A DNA stretch of 51,568 bases from positions 1-51,568 of the forward strand of contig CAILUV010000062.1 of assembly GCA_903837555.1 (NCBI GenBank), in the 5' to 3' direction. The notes under the pieces were generated by a model. The model worked only from the letters and a program-made list of their open reading frames with translations. It was not told where the DNA came from and made no database searches. The stretch comes from an uncultured Alphaproteobacteria bacterium. Lineage in GTDB: Bacteria > Pseudomonadota > Alphaproteobacteria > Micropepsales > Micropepsaceae. A program made the position numbers and the translations under genes. This document shows positions 7,699 through 17,667 of the stretch, one piece after another; the first letter of the stretch is position 1; each line of letters begins with the position of its first letter.

Positions 7699-8031
7699 TT
7701 ATGCCGATTCCAGCGCGATGCCGTTCTGTTCCAGGAAGGGGATCAGCTCGTCCTGCTCGAACATTTCCTTGACGATATCCGCGCCGCCGACGAACTCGCC
7801 CTTCACATAAAGCTGGGGAATGGTCGGCCAGTTCGAAAAGGTCTTGATGCCTTCGCGCACGTCCTGGTCTTCCAGCACGTTCACGGCTTTGAACTTCACG
7901 CCGACATGGTTGAGGATCTGCACCGTCACCGCCGAAAAGCCGCACTGCGGAAAAGCGGGCGTGCCTTTCATGTACAGCAGCACATCGTTGCTCTTCACAT
8001 CGGCGGCGATCTGGGCCTGAACGTCAGACAT
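7699..8031 (-). CDS. grxD: Monothiol glutaredoxin, Grx4 family
   Basis: 110 residues with the monothiol active site CGFS (Cys30 in TPAFPQCGFSA), the cis-Pro loop NWPTIPQLYVKG and the glutathione-binding GGADI motif. CGFS glutaredoxins carry a [2Fe-2S] cluster bridged by two monomers and glutathione, or shared with BolA, and pass clusters or iron-status signals. bolA lies about 1 kb away on the same strand. The Rsm22-like gene sits between them on the opposite strand, so grxD must be transcribed separately. Confidence 0.95.
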   Translation of the reverse strand: MSDVQAQIAADVKSNDVLLYMKGTPAFPQCGFSAVTVQILNHVGVKFKAVNVLEDQDVREGIKTFSNWPTIPQLYVKGEFVGGADIVKEMFEQDELIPFLEQNGIALESA

Positions 8032-8126
8032 TTTGGGGAACTCTCAGCTAATCTCGGCTATGATCTAAGCATGGGGGCATAGCGGGTCAAGGCGTCCCGG
8101 AAAGCCCCGATTTTGCGATGGTTTAG

Positions 8127-9071
8127 ATGAATCCCGCCCTGCCGCCTGCGCTGACCGCTGCCCTGAACGGGGCGCTGGAAGGCGTGCCGCGCAAGGCGCT
8201 GGTGGAAGCGGCCCGCGCGCTGTCGGCGGGTTACCGCGATGGCCAGACCTCGAAGGGGCTGAACACGCCCACCGATGCCCTGGCCTATGCGCTGGCGCGG
8301 ATGCCCGCGACCTATGCGGCCTGCGCGGCGGCGTTCGCCAGGCTTGTCGAAGTGATGCCGGGCTTTGCACCTATCACCCTGCTGGACGCCGGGGCCGGCA
8401 CCGGCGCGGCAAGCTGGGCGGCCTGCGCGGCATGGCCCGGCATTGCCGGGGTCACCATGCTGGACGCCAACCCCGCCTTGCGCGCGCTGGCGGGCCAATT
8501 GGCCGAGCAGGGCTTGCCGTCAACCGATATCGCGGCGGGCGATCTGGTTTCGGCGACCGGCACGCATGACCTGGTGGTGGCCAGTTATGTGCTGGCGGAA
8601 ATGTCGGAGGCTGGTGCCGCCACCGCCGCGCGCGGTCTGTGGCAGCGCGCGGGACAGGTGCTGGTGCTGGTCGAACCGGGCACGCCGCAAGGCTTTGCCC
8701 GCATCCGCGCCGCCCGCGCGGCACTGATCGCGGCGGGGGCGCATGTGGCGGCGCCCTGCACCCATGACAAGGAATGTCCGATGGGCGGCGATGACTGGTG
8801 CCATTTCTCGCAGCGCCTGCCGCGCAGCCGCGACCACATGCTGCTGAAGGACGCCAGCGTGCCGTTCGAGGATGAGCGCTATGCTTACGTCGCGGTGACG
8901 CGCGACGCGGTGGCGCGCGGTGCGCGCATCCTGGCGCCGCCGCTGGAAAGCAAACCCGGCCTGACCTTCAAGCTGTGCGATGAAACAGGTTTGCGCGGCG
9001 CATTCGTCGCGACGCGCGACAAAGACGAATACCCCCGGGTGCGCAAACGGGTTTGGGGAGACTTGTTCTAG
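8127..9071 (+). CDS. Rsm22-like small-ribosomal-subunit methyltransferase family protein
   Basis: 314 residues. The N-terminal half has an LxxGYR-like helix region and the SAM-binding loop LLDAGAGTGAASWAA (about residues 89-103). The C-terminal half has the Cys-rich PCTHDKECPMGGDDWCHFSQR typical of the Rsm22 family, which in its mitochondrial members binds metal and acts in small-subunit assembly. The family is annotated as a putative rRNA methyltransferase; activity is not proven for most bacterial members. It is divergent from grxD, and its 3' end overlaps bolA by 4 bases tail to tail. Confidence 0.85.
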   Translation: MNPALPPALTAALNGALEGVPRKALVEAARALSAGYRDGQTSKGLNTPTDALAYALARMPATYAACAAAFARLVEVMPGFAPITLLDAGAGTGAASWAACAAWPGIAGVTMLDANPALRALAGQLAEQGLPSTDIAAGDLVSATGTHDLVVASYVLAEMSEAGAATAARGLWQRAGQVLVLVEPGTPQGFARIRAARAALIAAGAHVAAPCTHDKECPMGGDDWCHFSQRLPRSRDHMLLKDASVPFEDERYAYVAVTRDAVARGARILAPPLESKPGLTFKLCDETGLRGAFVATRDKDEYPRVRKRVWGDLF

Positions 9072-9301
9072 TCTTTGGCAATCGTCTGAAGCTGCAGGGC
9101 ATGCAGCACGCCGCCCATATTGCCCTTCAGCGCGGCATAGACCATCTGGTGCTGGGCCACGCGGGTCTTGCCCTTGAAGGCGGCGGATTTGACGGTGGCG
9201 GACCAGTGATTGTCGTCGCCCGCCAGATCCTTCATCTCGATCTCGGCGTCCGGAAACGCGTCGCGGATGAATTTCTCGATTTCGCTGGCCTTCATGCCCA
9301 T
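9068..9301 (-). CDS. bolA: BolA-family protein
   Basis: 77 residues, the short BolA/IbaG type. It has the class II KH-like fold pattern: IEKFIRDAFPDAEIEMKDLAGD, a DNHWSATVKS strand, and the signature AQHQMVYAALKGNMGGVLHALQLQT. BolA proteins partner monothiol glutaredoxins such as the GrxD encoded nearby to bind a [2Fe-2S] cluster. The start could be the ATG at 9301 or the second ATG two codons later. It lies 8 bases downstream of purL on the same strand, so it is probably the last gene of the purS-Q-L transcript. Confidence 0.93.
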   Translation of the reverse strand: MGMKASEIEKFIRDAFPDAEIEMKDLAGDDNHWSATVKSAAFKGKTRVAQHQMVYAALKGNMGGVLHALQLQTIAKD

Positions 9302-9309
9302 GGGACGCC

Positions 9310-11514
9310 TCAGTTCTTCACGGGGATTTCTTCCCCCGACATGAAATTGGGGAACCAGCCCTCGAAGCCATCCTTCAGGCTGGCGATGCCCACGCTGCTT
9401 CTGTCGTCCAGGATCAGGCGGTCGCCGCCGGTCTTGCCCAGCTCGGCCACGGTGATGAAGGCGGCGCGGGCTTCGGCCACGATCTTTTCGGCTTCCGCGA
9501 AGGGCGCGGCGATCACATACCGTGCCTGGTCTTCGCCAAACCAGAACGGAATGGCGTCGGGCAGGGCGGCAATGCCGACATTGGCGCCGATACCACGGGG
9601 CAATGCCATCTCCGCGATCGCCACCAGAAGTCCGCCGTCAGACACGTCATGCACGGTGTCGACACGGCCCGCTTCGATCAGGCCGCGCACGAAGTCGCCG
9701 TTCTTCTTTTCAAGCCCCAAGTCGACCTTGGGGGCGGCGCCTTCTTCGCGGCCTTCAATCTCGCGCAGGTAAATTGACTGGCCCAGATGGCCCTTGGTTT
9801 CGCCGATCAGAATGATCACGTCGCCGTCGCGCTTGAAGCCGACGGTCGCCATCTTGCTGACATCCTTCATCAGGCCGACGCCGCCAATGGCCGGCGTGGG
9901 CAGGATGCCTTCGCCATTGGTCTCGTTGTAGAGCGAGCAGTTGCCGCCGATCACCGGGAAATCCAGCGCGCGGCAGGCGGCGCCGATACCGTCGATGCCG
10001 GCCACGATTTCCCACATGATCTCGGGCTTTTGCGGATTGCCGTAATTCAGGTTGTCGGTGACGGCGAGCGGCGTGGCGCCAACCGCAGTCAGGTTGCGCC
10101 AGGCTTCGGCCACAGCCTGCTTGCCGCCTTCGAACGGATCGGGGCGGCAGTAACGCGGCGTCACGTCGGTGGTGATCGCCAGCGCCTTGTTCGTGCCATG
10201 GATGCGCACCACGGCGGCGTCGCCGCCGGGCACCTGCACGGTGTCGGACATCACGGTGTGGTCATACTGTTCCCAGATCCAGCGGCGCGAAGCCATGTCG
10301 GGCGAAGCCAGGATGGTCTTCAGCGATTCCAGCGCGTTCTTCTTCTTGTCGAAGCTGGGCTCGCCGGTCAGTGCGGCGCGCTCCTTGTATGGGCGCTCAT
10401 ACACAGGCGCAGCATCGGACAGCGCCGTGATGGGCATGTCGGCTTCGATCTTGCCCTTGTGCTTGACGACAAGACGGCTGGTGTCGGTGGTGACGCCGAT
10501 CACGGCGAAATCCAGCTCCCACTTCTTAAAGATGGCTTCGGCCTGGGCCTCGCGGCCCGGCTTCAGGACTGCCAGCATGCGCTCCTGGCTTTCCGACAGC
10601 ATCATCTCATAGGCGGTCATGTTCGTTTCGCGCTGGGGCACCTTGTCCAGGTCCAGCTCGATGCCGCTGCCGCCCTTGTCGCCCATTTCGGCGGATGAAG
10701 AGGTGAGGCCCGCCGCGCCCATGTCCTGAATGGCGATGATGGCGTCCGTCGCCATCAGTTCCAGGCAGGCTTCCAGCAGCAGCTTTTCGGTGAAGGGGTC
10801 GCCGACCTGCACGGTGGGACGCTTTTCCTCCGACGCATCGTCGAACTCCGCCGACGCCATGGTGGCGCCGTGAATGCCGTCGCGGCCCGTCTTGGAGCCG
10901 ATATAGACCACCGGATTGCCGGCGCCCTTGGCAGCCGACAGGAAAATCTTGTCCTGACGCGCCAGGCCCACGCACATGGCGTTGACCAGGATGTTGCCGT
11001 TGTAGCTTTTGTGGAAATTGACTTCGCCGCCCACGGTGGGCACGCCCATGCAATTGCCATAGCCGCCGATGCCCGACACCACGCCCGACACCAAGTGGCG
11101 GGTCTTGGGGTGGCTGGGTTCGCCGAAGCGCAGCGCGTTCATCATGGCGATGGGGCGCGCGCCCATGGTGAAGACGTCGCGCATGATGCCGCCCACGCCG
11201 GTTGCCGCACCCTGATACGGCTCAATGAACGACGGATGGTTGTGGCTTTCCATCTTGAAGATGCAGGCATCCCCGTCGCCGATGTCGATCACGCCGGCAT
11301 TCTCGCCGGGGCCCTGGATCACCCAGGGCGCCTTGGTCGGCAGCTTCTTCAGATGCACGCGGGTGGACTTGTACGAGCAATGTTCGGACCACATCACGCT
11401 GAAAATGCCCAGCTCGACCATGGAGGGCTCGCGGCCCATCAGTTCCAGGATGCGCGCATATTCGGAATCCGAAAGCCCATGCTCGCGGACCATGTCGGCT
11501 GTTATTTTGGTCAT
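9310..11514 (-). CDS. purL: Phosphoribosylformylglycinamidine synthase subunit PurL
   Basis: 734 residues, the short PurL that works with separate PurS and PurQ. It converts FGAR, ATP and ammonia (from PurQ) to FGAM in purine synthesis. Visible parts are the N-terminal [11 protein letters not shown] motif, the ATP/Mg region [40 protein letters not shown], the second AIRS-type domain with [13 protein letters not shown], and [11 protein letters not shown]. Its ATG overlaps the purQ stop (ATGA), so translation is probably coupled. Confidence 0.98.
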   Translation of the reverse strand: MTKITADMVREHGLSDSEYARILELMGREPSMVELGIFSVMWSEHCSYKSTRVHLKKLPTKAPWVIQGPGENAGVIDIGDGDACIFKMESHNHPSFIEPYQGAATGVGGIMRDVFTMGARPIAMMNALRFGEPSHPKTRHLVSGVVSGIGGYGNCMGVPTVGGEVNFHKSYNGNILVNAMCVGLARQDKIFLSAAKGAGNPVVYIGSKTGRDGIHGATMASAEFDDASEEKRPTVQVGDPFTEKLLLEACLELMATDAIIAIQDMGAAGLTSSSAEMGDKGGSGIELDLDKVPQRETNMTAYEMMLSESQERMLAVLKPGREAQAEAIFKKWELDFAVIGVTTDTSRLVVKHKGKIEADMPITALSDAAPVYERPYKERAALTGEPSFDKKKNALESLKTILASPDMASRRWIWEQYDHTVMSDTVQVPGGDAAVVRIHGTNKALAITTDVTPRYCRPDPFEGGKQAVAEAWRNLTAVGATPLAVTDNLNYGNPQKPEIMWEIVAGIDGIGAACRALDFPVIGGNCSLYNETNGEGILPTPAIGGVGLMKDVSKMATVGFKRDGDVIILIGETKGHLGQSIYLREIEGREEGAAPKVDLGLEKKNGDFVRGLIEAGRVDTVHDVSDGGLLVAIAEMALPRGIGANVGIAALPDAIPFWFGEDQARYVIAAPFAEAEKIVAEARAAFITVAELGKTGGDRLILDDRSSVGIASLKDGFEGWFPNFMSGEEIPVKN

Positions 11515-12179
11515 GTCAGGTTTTCGATCAGGCTTTGAAACAAAGCGCGGCCGTCGGTGCCGCCCAGCACCTTGTCGACCACCCGTTCGGGATGGGGCAT
11601 CAGGCCCAGCACGTTGCGCTTTTCGCTGAGGATTCCGGCGATATCGCGGGCCGAGCCATTGGGGTTTTCGCCTTTGGCATAACGGAACGCGACGCGGTTC
11701 TCGCCTTCCAGACGGTCCAGCGTTTCTTCGTCGGCGAAATAGCTGCCTTCGCCATGGGCCACCGGAAAGGTGACGCGCTGGCCGTTCTCATATTTGCGGG
11801 TGAAGGCCGACTGGGTCTCGCTGACTTCCAGGCCCACCGGCTTGCAGACGAACTTGAGCGCCGCGTTGCGCATCAATGCGCCGGGCAGCAGGTGGCTTTC
11901 GGTCAGAACCTGGAAGCCGTTGCAGATGCCCAGCACCTTGCCGCCCTTGTCGGCATGGCGCTTCACTTCGCGCATTACGTTGGACTGGCTGGCCATGGCG
12001 CCGCAGCGCAGATAGTCGCCATAGGAAAAACCGCCCGGCAGCACGACCAGATCGACGTCGGGGAGGCTGCTGTCCTGATGCCAGACCATGGCCGGCGTCT
12101 TGCCGGTCATCTCTTCCAGCGCAACCTTGGCGTCGCGGTCGCAGTTGGAAGCCGGAAACACAATGACGGCGGATTTCAT
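11511..12179 (-). CDS. purQ: Phosphoribosylformylglycinamidine synthase subunit PurQ
   Basis: 222 residues of a class I glutaminase. The nucleophile is Cys86 in LGICNGFQ, and the catalytic His is in [10 protein letters not shown] near the C-terminus; SNCDRD and [14 protein letters not shown] are PurQ signatures. It supplies ammonia to PurL. The open frame runs further upstream to 12692, but that extension covers purS in another frame. The ATG at 12179 shares one base with the purS stop codon (TAATG), which sets the start. Confidence 0.97.
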   Translation of the reverse strand: MKSAVIVFPASNCDRDAKVALEEMTGKTPAMVWHQDSSLPDVDLVVLPGGFSYGDYLRCGAMASQSNVMREVKRHADKGGKVLGICNGFQVLTESHLLPGALMRNAALKFVCKPVGLEVSETQSAFTRKYENGQRVTFPVAHGEGSYFADEETLDRLEGENRVAFRYAKGENPNGSARDIAGILSEKRNVLGLMPHPERVVDKVLGGTDGRALFQSLIENLT

Positions 12180-12418
12180 TACTTGATCTCGATTTCGTAT
12201 TTCTCGATCACAGTGTTGGCGAGCAGCTTTTCGCACATCGCCTTGAGCTCTTCCTTGGCCTTGTCCTGATCGGTGCCGGACAATTCCAGGTCGATGACCT
12301 TGCCCTGTCGCACTTCGCCGACGGACCCGAAACCCAGACCGTTCAGCGCATGACCGATGGCCTTGCCCTGCGGGTCCAGAACGCCATTCTTGAGAGTGAT
12401 GAAAACGCGCGCTTTCAC
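12179..12418 (-). CDS. purS: Phosphoribosylformylglycinamidine synthase subunit PurS
   Basis: 79 residues: [40 protein letters not shown] and a C-terminal helix, collinear with PurS, the small dimeric subunit that bridges PurQ and PurL. Start is the GTG at 12418, preceded by GGAAG. The longer open frame upstream includes a run reading VPAKAGIQ, the usual translation of an intergenic palindrome, so it is not part of the protein. Confidence 0.93.
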   Translation of the reverse strand: MKARVFITLKNGVLDPQGKAIGHALNGLGFGSVGEVRQGKVIDLELSGTDQDKAKEELKAMCEKLLANTVIEKYEIEIK

Positions 12419-12430
12419 TTTTTTCTTCCG

Positions 12431-12478
12431 CTGGATTCCCGCCTTCGCGGGGACAGCCCTCGCTTTGCTCGGGCTGCT
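12431..12478. repeat. REP-like palindromes in the purC-purS gap
   Basis: Two neighbouring hairpins: CCCGC-CTTC-GCGGG (12438-12451) and CAGCCC...GGGCTG (12454-12476). They fill the 65-base gap between purC and purS. The CCCGCCTTCGCGGG core is a common dispersed palindrome in GC-rich proteobacteria. No T-run follows on the minus strand, so read-through from purC to purS is likely. Confidence 0.5.
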
Positions 12479-12483
12479 TGAAA

Positions 12484-13248
<765 letters not shown>

Positions 13249-13377
13249 GGGACATATCCTCGAAAGTGGGGCGGCTCCGCCCGCGGCCCCTTGGGACACA
13301 AACTTACCGGATCGGGCGGCCCAGCGGCAATGTTGCCAAAGCGCATACCCACATCCATATCGGTACATGGCGCAATC

Positions 13378-13405
13378 TTGACAAGATGGCGTGGCAGTGT
13401 AGCAA
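13378..13405 (+). promoter_or_regulatory. Possible promoter of the ATPase zeta-subunit gene
   Basis: A perfect -35 TTGACA (13378-13383) with a weak -10 TAGCAA (13400-13405) 16 bases on. It leads to the ATG at 13433. Confidence 0.35.
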
Positions 13406-13432
13406 AAATCGTTTGATTACAGGGAGTTGAGA

Positions 13433-13747
13433 ATGGCCATCGGAATGGACGATCGCGGCAAAGCCTTTGAATCCAAGTGGGCGCATGACGCGGAACTGCG
13501 CTTCAAGATCGAGGCGCGGCGCAACCGCGCACTTGGCCTTTGGGCGGCCGAGAAAAAGGGTCTGTCCGGTCAGGCCGCCGAGGACTTTGCCGACAGCGTC
13601 GTGGCCGCCGATTTCCAGGAAGCGGGGGACGAAGACGTGTTCCGCAAGCTGCGCTCGGAACTGGACGTGTCGCTGTCGGATGCCCAGATCCGCGACAAGA
13701 TGAAGGAAACGCTGGACGCCGCCGTGGCGGCGCTGACGAAGAGCTAA
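13433..13747 (+). CDS. F1FO-ATPase inhibitor zeta subunit (DUF1476)
   Basis: 104 residues from the ATG at 13433; AGGGAG lies six bases upstream, better than the in-frame TTG at 13427. The sequence follows the family closely: MDDRGKAFESKWAHDAELRFK, EARRNRALGLWAAEK, then VVAADFQEAGDEDVFRKL and a C-terminal helix. In Paracoccus this protein is the natural inhibitor that blocks ATP hydrolysis by inserting its N-terminal segment into F1. It is far from any atp genes here but divergent from purC. It overlaps the nitrilase gene by 4 bases tail to tail. Confidence 0.9.
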   Translation: MAIGMDDRGKAFESKWAHDAELRFKIEARRNRALGLWAAEKKGLSGQAAEDFADSVVAADFQEAGDEDVFRKLRSELDVSLSDAQIRDKMKETLDAAVAALTKS

Positions 13748-14622
13748 GCCAGGGCCACTTTTTCAACCGCCAGGCTGGGGCGGCTTTGGCCGTCCCAGTC
13801 CTTGCGGGTGAAGACCTGCGCCTGTTCGCGCGCGCTGCGCAGCAGGTCGAAATTGAGCGTGGTGGTGATCCAGCCCGGCTTGTTCATCTCGCCCCGCGCC
13901 AGCACCCCGTCATCGGGAAAGCCGCGGTCGGGCGTGGCATAGATGGCCGCCCAGCCATTGTTCACATCCACCGCCGGCGACCAGGGGGCTTCGCCCACCG
14001 TGGGGCTGAGCGCGACGTAAATCTGATTTTCCAGTGCGCGCGCTGCCGCGCCGACATGCACGCGGTGCGCGCCGGCCAGCGTATCGGTACAGCTTGGTGC
14101 CAGGACCAGATCAGCCCCGCCTGCGCTCATGGCATGGGCGATCAGCGGGAATTCGATATCGTAGCAGATGGCGACGCCGATCTTGCAATGTCCAATGTCG
14201 AAAACCTTGAGCGTGTCGCCGCCGGCCACGCCCCATTGTTCCTTTTCAAAGCGCGTCATCTGGCGCTTGTCCTGAAACGCCACGCCACCGGGCGACAAAA
14301 GATAAGCACGATTGTGAATGGCGTTATCCAGTTGCACCGGCAGGCTGGGCGCGAGGATGTGTACGCCATGGCGTTTGGCCAGCGCCGCATAGGTGGCGAC
14401 GAAATCGTCGCGAAAGGGCGCCAGCGCCGGAATCTGCGCCACCAGATCGGCCTGCAGCGTTTCCGGCAGCAGCGAGGTCAGCTCCATCGCGCCATATTCG
14501 GGAAACACCAGAAGCTGCGCGCGGTTCTGGGCGGCGTCTGCCACCCAGGCGGCGGCGTTATCGGCCCAAGCCTTGAAGTCGCTGAAACGGCCGATGGGAT
14601 ACTGTGCCGCTGCGATCTTCAC
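13744..14622 (-). CDS. Carbon-nitrogen hydrolase (nitrilase superfamily)
   Basis: 292 residues with the Glu-Lys-Cys triad in place: Glu42 in LLVFPEYGAM, Lys119 in FQDKRQMTRFE and Cys153 in IGVAICYDIEFP. The superfamily hydrolyses amides or nitriles. The SCTDTLAGAHRVHVGAAARALENQIY stretch fits the amidohydrolase branch often found fused or next to GNAT proteins. Here the GNAT gene lies immediately upstream with a 4-base overlap, so the pair probably acts together. The substrate is unknown. Confidence 0.88.
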   Translation of the reverse strand: MKIAAAQYPIGRFSDFKAWADNAAAWVADAAQNRAQLLVFPEYGAMELTSLLPETLQADLVAQIPALAPFRDDFVATYAALAKRHGVHILAPSLPVQLDNAIHNRAYLLSPGGVAFQDKRQMTRFEKEQWGVAGGDTLKVFDIGHCKIGVAICYDIEFPLIAHAMSAGGADLVLAPSCTDTLAGAHRVHVGAAARALENQIYVALSPTVGEAPWSPAVDVNNGWAAIYATPDRGFPDDGVLARGEMNKPGWITTTLNFDLLRSAREQAQVFTRKDWDGQSRPSLAVEKVALA

Positions 14623-15203
14623 AGCGATTTCATCCAGTAAATCATGGGCTTTTCGGTCTTGGCGGTGTCGCCGATATCCTGCCAGGTGAAGGTGGCGACC
14701 AGGTCGCCGCGCCGCTGATAGCCGCGGTTGCCCCAGAAGGCATCCAGCGGTTCATAGTCGTGCGGGCGGGCCGGATGATCGTCGGGGCGCACCACGCCGC
14801 AGAACGCCGTCTGGCTGTAACCGTGATCGCGCGCCGCCTTTTCGCGTTCCTCGAAAAAGCGCACGCCCACGCCCTGGCCGCGATATTGCGGCAGCAGCAC
14901 CGACTCGCCGAAATAGAAAATGCGCGACAGCTCCATGCCTGCGGCCTCGAACGGCTTGCGCACGTAATCGCTTTCCTCGTCCAGCCCCAGCGCGGTGGAG
15001 GCGCCCACGATAGTGTCGCCATCCCTGGCGACGATCAGCGTGCCGGTTTTTGCGTCGGGATAGCGCGGCAGATATTCGCGCTCATGCTCCATGGTGCCTT
15101 CGTACAGATACGGCCAGTCGCGAAAGACCGTGATGCGCAGACGCGCCAGGTCTTCCAGCCGTTCGCGCATCTGGGCACCGGACAGCCGCGCGACGGTCAG
15201 CAT
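14619..15203 (-). CDS. GNAT-family N-acetyltransferase
   Basis: 194 residues. The acetyl-CoA binding motif A is seen as ESVLLPQYRGQGVGVRFFEERE (about residues 100-121; Q/R-x-x-G-x-G/A), preceded by beta strands GTLIVARDGDTIVGAS. The N-terminus LEDLARLRITVFRDWPYLYEG is characteristic of a GNAT group paired with carbon-nitrogen hydrolases. It abuts the NTF2-like gene (shared base at 15203) and overlaps the nitrilase by 4 bases, so purB, NTF2-like, GNAT and nitrilase form one tight operon. The acceptor is unknown. Confidence 0.85.
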   Translation of the reverse strand: MLTVARLSGAQMRERLEDLARLRITVFRDWPYLYEGTMEHEREYLPRYPDAKTGTLIVARDGDTIVGASTALGLDEESDYVRKPFEAAGMELSRIFYFGESVLLPQYRGQGVGVRFFEEREKAARDHGYSQTAFCGVVRPDDHPARPHDYEPLDAFWGNRGYQRRGDLVATFTWQDIGDTAKTEKPMIYWMKSL

Positions 15204-15613
15204 CAGCCCGCGACCTGCTTCAGCCAGTCCTGCAGATTGTAGAAGTTGGAAATGCGCGCGACCTTGCCGTTCTTCACTTCAAAGAAAGCGCCAGCAGGCA
15301 GCCGGTAGGTCTGGCCCTTGGCGGGCGGCAGGCCTTCGTCGGTCTTCAGATATTTGCCCAGCACGATGAATTCCGACGCGGCGCGCGTGCCCGTTTCGTT
15401 GGTCATCACCGACAGTTCGACGATCTGTTCTTCGTAGGAACGGTTCATGCGTTCCAGGAACGCGGCAAAGGCCTTCTTGCCCTTTTCCGTGCCGCCCTGG
15501 TTGATGTCGTGGATCACGTCATCGGCCAGCAGCGCCAGAAAGCCTTCCGTATCGCCCGCGTTGAAGGCGCTGTAATAATCGCGGATCAGGGCTTCGGTGT
15601 CGGCGCGGCTCAT
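15203..15613 (-). CDS. Ketosteroid-isomerase-like / NTF2-fold protein
   Basis: 136 residues with a SnoaL/KSI-like pattern: IRDYYSAFNAGDTEGFLALLADDVIHDINQGG at the N-terminus, a curved-sheet middle (FIVLGKYLKTDEG) and AGAFFEVKNGKVARISNFYN at the end. This fold serves isomerases, dehydratases and many non-catalytic proteins, so no reaction is claimed. It overlaps purB by 4 bases at its start and touches the GNAT gene at its end. Confidence 0.82.
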   Translation of the reverse strand: MSRADTEALIRDYYSAFNAGDTEGFLALLADDVIHDINQGGTEKGKKAFAAFLERMNRSYEEQIVELSVMTNETGTRAASEFIVLGKYLKTDEGLPPAKGQTYRLPAGAFFEVKNGKVARISNFYNLQDWLKQVAG

Positions 15614-16911
15614 TTGAAAACCCGGTTGAAGATTGTGTCGACGGCTTTCAGGTGATAGCCGAGATCGAACATGGATTCGAGCTTGTCAGCGGGCAGCGCC
15701 TTGGACACGTCAGGATCGGCCTTGAGCAGGTCGAGCAGGTTGCCTTCGCCGTTCCAGGCACGCATCGCGTTCTTTTGCACCAGGCGATAGCTGTCTTCGC
15801 GCGCCAGGCCCGCCTGCGTCAGCGCCAGCAATACGCGCTGGCTGTGCACCAGCCCGTGGGTGGCGTCCAGGTTCTTCTGCATCCGCTCGGGATAGACGAC
15901 CAGTTTCTCGATCACGCCGGTCATGCGCGCCAGCGCGAAGTCCAGCGTGATGGTGGCGTCGGGACCGATGTAACGCTCGACCGAGGAGTGCGAGATATCG
16001 CGCTCATGCCACAGCGCCACATTTTCCATGGCGGGAATGGCATAGCTGCGCACCATGCGGGCCAGACCCGTGACGTTTTCGGTCAGCACCGGGTTGCGCT
16101 TGTGCGGCATGGCCGACGAGCCTTTCTGACCCGGCGAGAAATATTCCTCAGCTTCCAGCACTTCGGTGCGCTGCAGGTGACGGATTTCCACCGCCAGCCG
16201 TTCCAGCGACGAGGCGACCACGCCCAGGGTGGCGAAGAAGGCGGCGTGACGGTCGCGCGGGATCACTTGGGTGGAAACCGGCTCCACCGCCAGGCCCATC
16301 TGCCTGGCGACATGCTCTTCAACCTGCGGATCGATATTGGCGAAGCTGCCGACCGCCCCCGATATGGCGCAGGTGGCGATTTCCTCGCGCGCCGTCACCA
16401 GACGTGCGCGGGCGCGGGTGAACTCGGCATAATAGGTCGCCAGCTTGACGCCGAAGGTGGTGGGTTCGGCATGGATGCCGTGGCTGCGCCCGATGGTGGG
16501 CGTCATCTTGTATTCCAGCGCGCGCTTTTTCAGCGCCGCCAGCAGCGCATCGGTATCGGCGATCAGCAGATCGGCGGCGCGGGCAAGCTGCACGTTCAGG
16601 CAGGTGTCCAGCACGTCCGACGATGTCATGCCCTGATGCACGAAACGCGCTTCCGGGCCGACGATTTCCGACAGATGGGTCAGGAAGGCGATGACGTCAT
16701 GCTTGACCTCGCGCTCGATCTCGTCGATCCGCGCCACGTCGAACTTGGCGTCCTTGCCCTTTTCCCAGATCTTTTTGGCGGCGTCTTTCGGCACCACGCC
16801 CAGCTCGGCCAGCTTGTCGGTGGCGTGCGCCTCGATCTCGAACCAGATGCGGAATTTGGTTTCGGGCGACCAGATAGAGACCATCTGTTCGCGGGCATAG
16901 CGGGGGATCAT
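15610..16911 (-). CDS. purB: Adenylosuccinate lyase
   Basis: 433 residues, the bacterial short form. Signatures: MIPRYAREQM start, FVHQGMTSSDVLDTC, TIGRSHGIHAEPTTFG (catalytic His region) and the superfamily signature GSSAMPHKRNP. It removes fumarate from SAICAR and from adenylosuccinate. It heads a four-gene unit with the NTF2-like, GNAT and nitrilase genes. The pur genes purC, S, Q and L lie about 2.4 kb downstream on the same strand but with the zeta gene between on the opposite strand. Confidence 0.97.
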   Translation of the reverse strand: MIPRYAREQMVSIWSPETKFRIWFEIEAHATDKLAELGVVPKDAAKKIWEKGKDAKFDVARIDEIEREVKHDVIAFLTHLSEIVGPEARFVHQGMTSSDVLDTCLNVQLARAADLLIADTDALLAALKKRALEYKMTPTIGRSHGIHAEPTTFGVKLATYYAEFTRARARLVTAREEIATCAISGAVGSFANIDPQVEEHVARQMGLAVEPVSTQVIPRDRHAAFFATLGVVASSLERLAVEIRHLQRTEVLEAEEYFSPGQKGSSAMPHKRNPVLTENVTGLARMVRSYAIPAMENVALWHERDISHSSVERYIGPDATITLDFALARMTGVIEKLVVYPERMQKNLDATHGLVHSQRVLLALTQAGLAREDSYRLVQKNAMRAWNGEGNLLDLLKADPDVSKALPADKLESMFDLGYHLKAVDTIFNRVFK

Positions 16912-16977
16912 GGGGACACCGGCAAAGGTTACGCGTGCTTCTAGCGCGTCGGGCAGGGGTGCGAAAGGCCCGTTATT

Positions 16978-17664
16978 TTAAAGCAATCCCAAAGACTTAA
17001 AGGACGAATGACCCGCTCGGCCGATCACCAGATGATCGTGCACGGCGATGCCCAGCGCGTTGGCGGCGGTGACGATCTCTCGGGTCATGGCGATGTCCGC
17101 CTTGGAGGGCGTGGGATCGCCGCTAGGATGATTGTGCACCAGGATCAGGCAGGAGGCTGACAGCTCCAGCGCGCGCTTGATGACTTCGCGCGGATAGACC
17201 GGGGCGTGGTCGACGGTGCCCTTGTTCTGTACTTCGTCGGCGATCAGCACATTCTTGCGGTCCAGGAACAGCACGGGGAATTCTTCCTTGTCGCTGCGGG
17301 CCATCGCTGCCGTGCAGTAATCCAGCAGCGCCGACCAGGACGACAGCGCGGGCCGCCCCATCACCTGGGTCTTGGCCAGGCGCTGGGCGGCGGCTTCCAC
17401 GATCTTGAGATGATTGGCGACGGTCTCGCCCACGCCCGGCACGTCCATCAACCGGGCGCGGGGCGCGGCGATGACTTCGGCGAAACTGCCAAAACGCGCC
17501 ATCAGCGCCTTGGCGAGCGGCTTGGTATCGCGCCGCGGAATAGCGGCGAACAAAGTCAGTTCGAGCAATTCGTAATCGGGCATGGCGTCGGCGCCGCCCT
17601 TGAGGAACCGCGCCCTTAGCCGCTCACGATGACCCGCCGTGCCATTGTCGTGCGAGTCGCTCAC
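16978..17664 (-). CDS. radC: RadC-family (JAB/MPN domain) protein
   Basis: 228 residues. An N-terminal helix-hairpin-helix stretch ([24 protein letters not shown], then VPGVGET) is followed by the RadC JAB domain with the metal motif [16 protein letters not shown]. The family is named for a supposed DNA-repair role; that role has been doubted, so function remains open. It starts 3 bases after the map stop and is probably co-transcribed with it. Confidence 0.92.
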   Translation of the reverse strand: MSDSHDNGTAGHRERLRARFLKGGADAMPDYELLELTLFAAIPRRDTKPLAKALMARFGSFAEVIAAPRARLMDVPGVGETVANHLKIVEAAAQRLAKTQVMGRPALSSWSALLDYCTAAMARSDKEEFPVLFLDRKNVLIADEVQNKGTVDHAPVYPREVIKRALELSASCLILVHNHPSGDPTPSKADIAMTREIVTAANALGIAVHDHLVIGRAGHSSFKSLGLL

Positions 17665-17667
17665 GGA

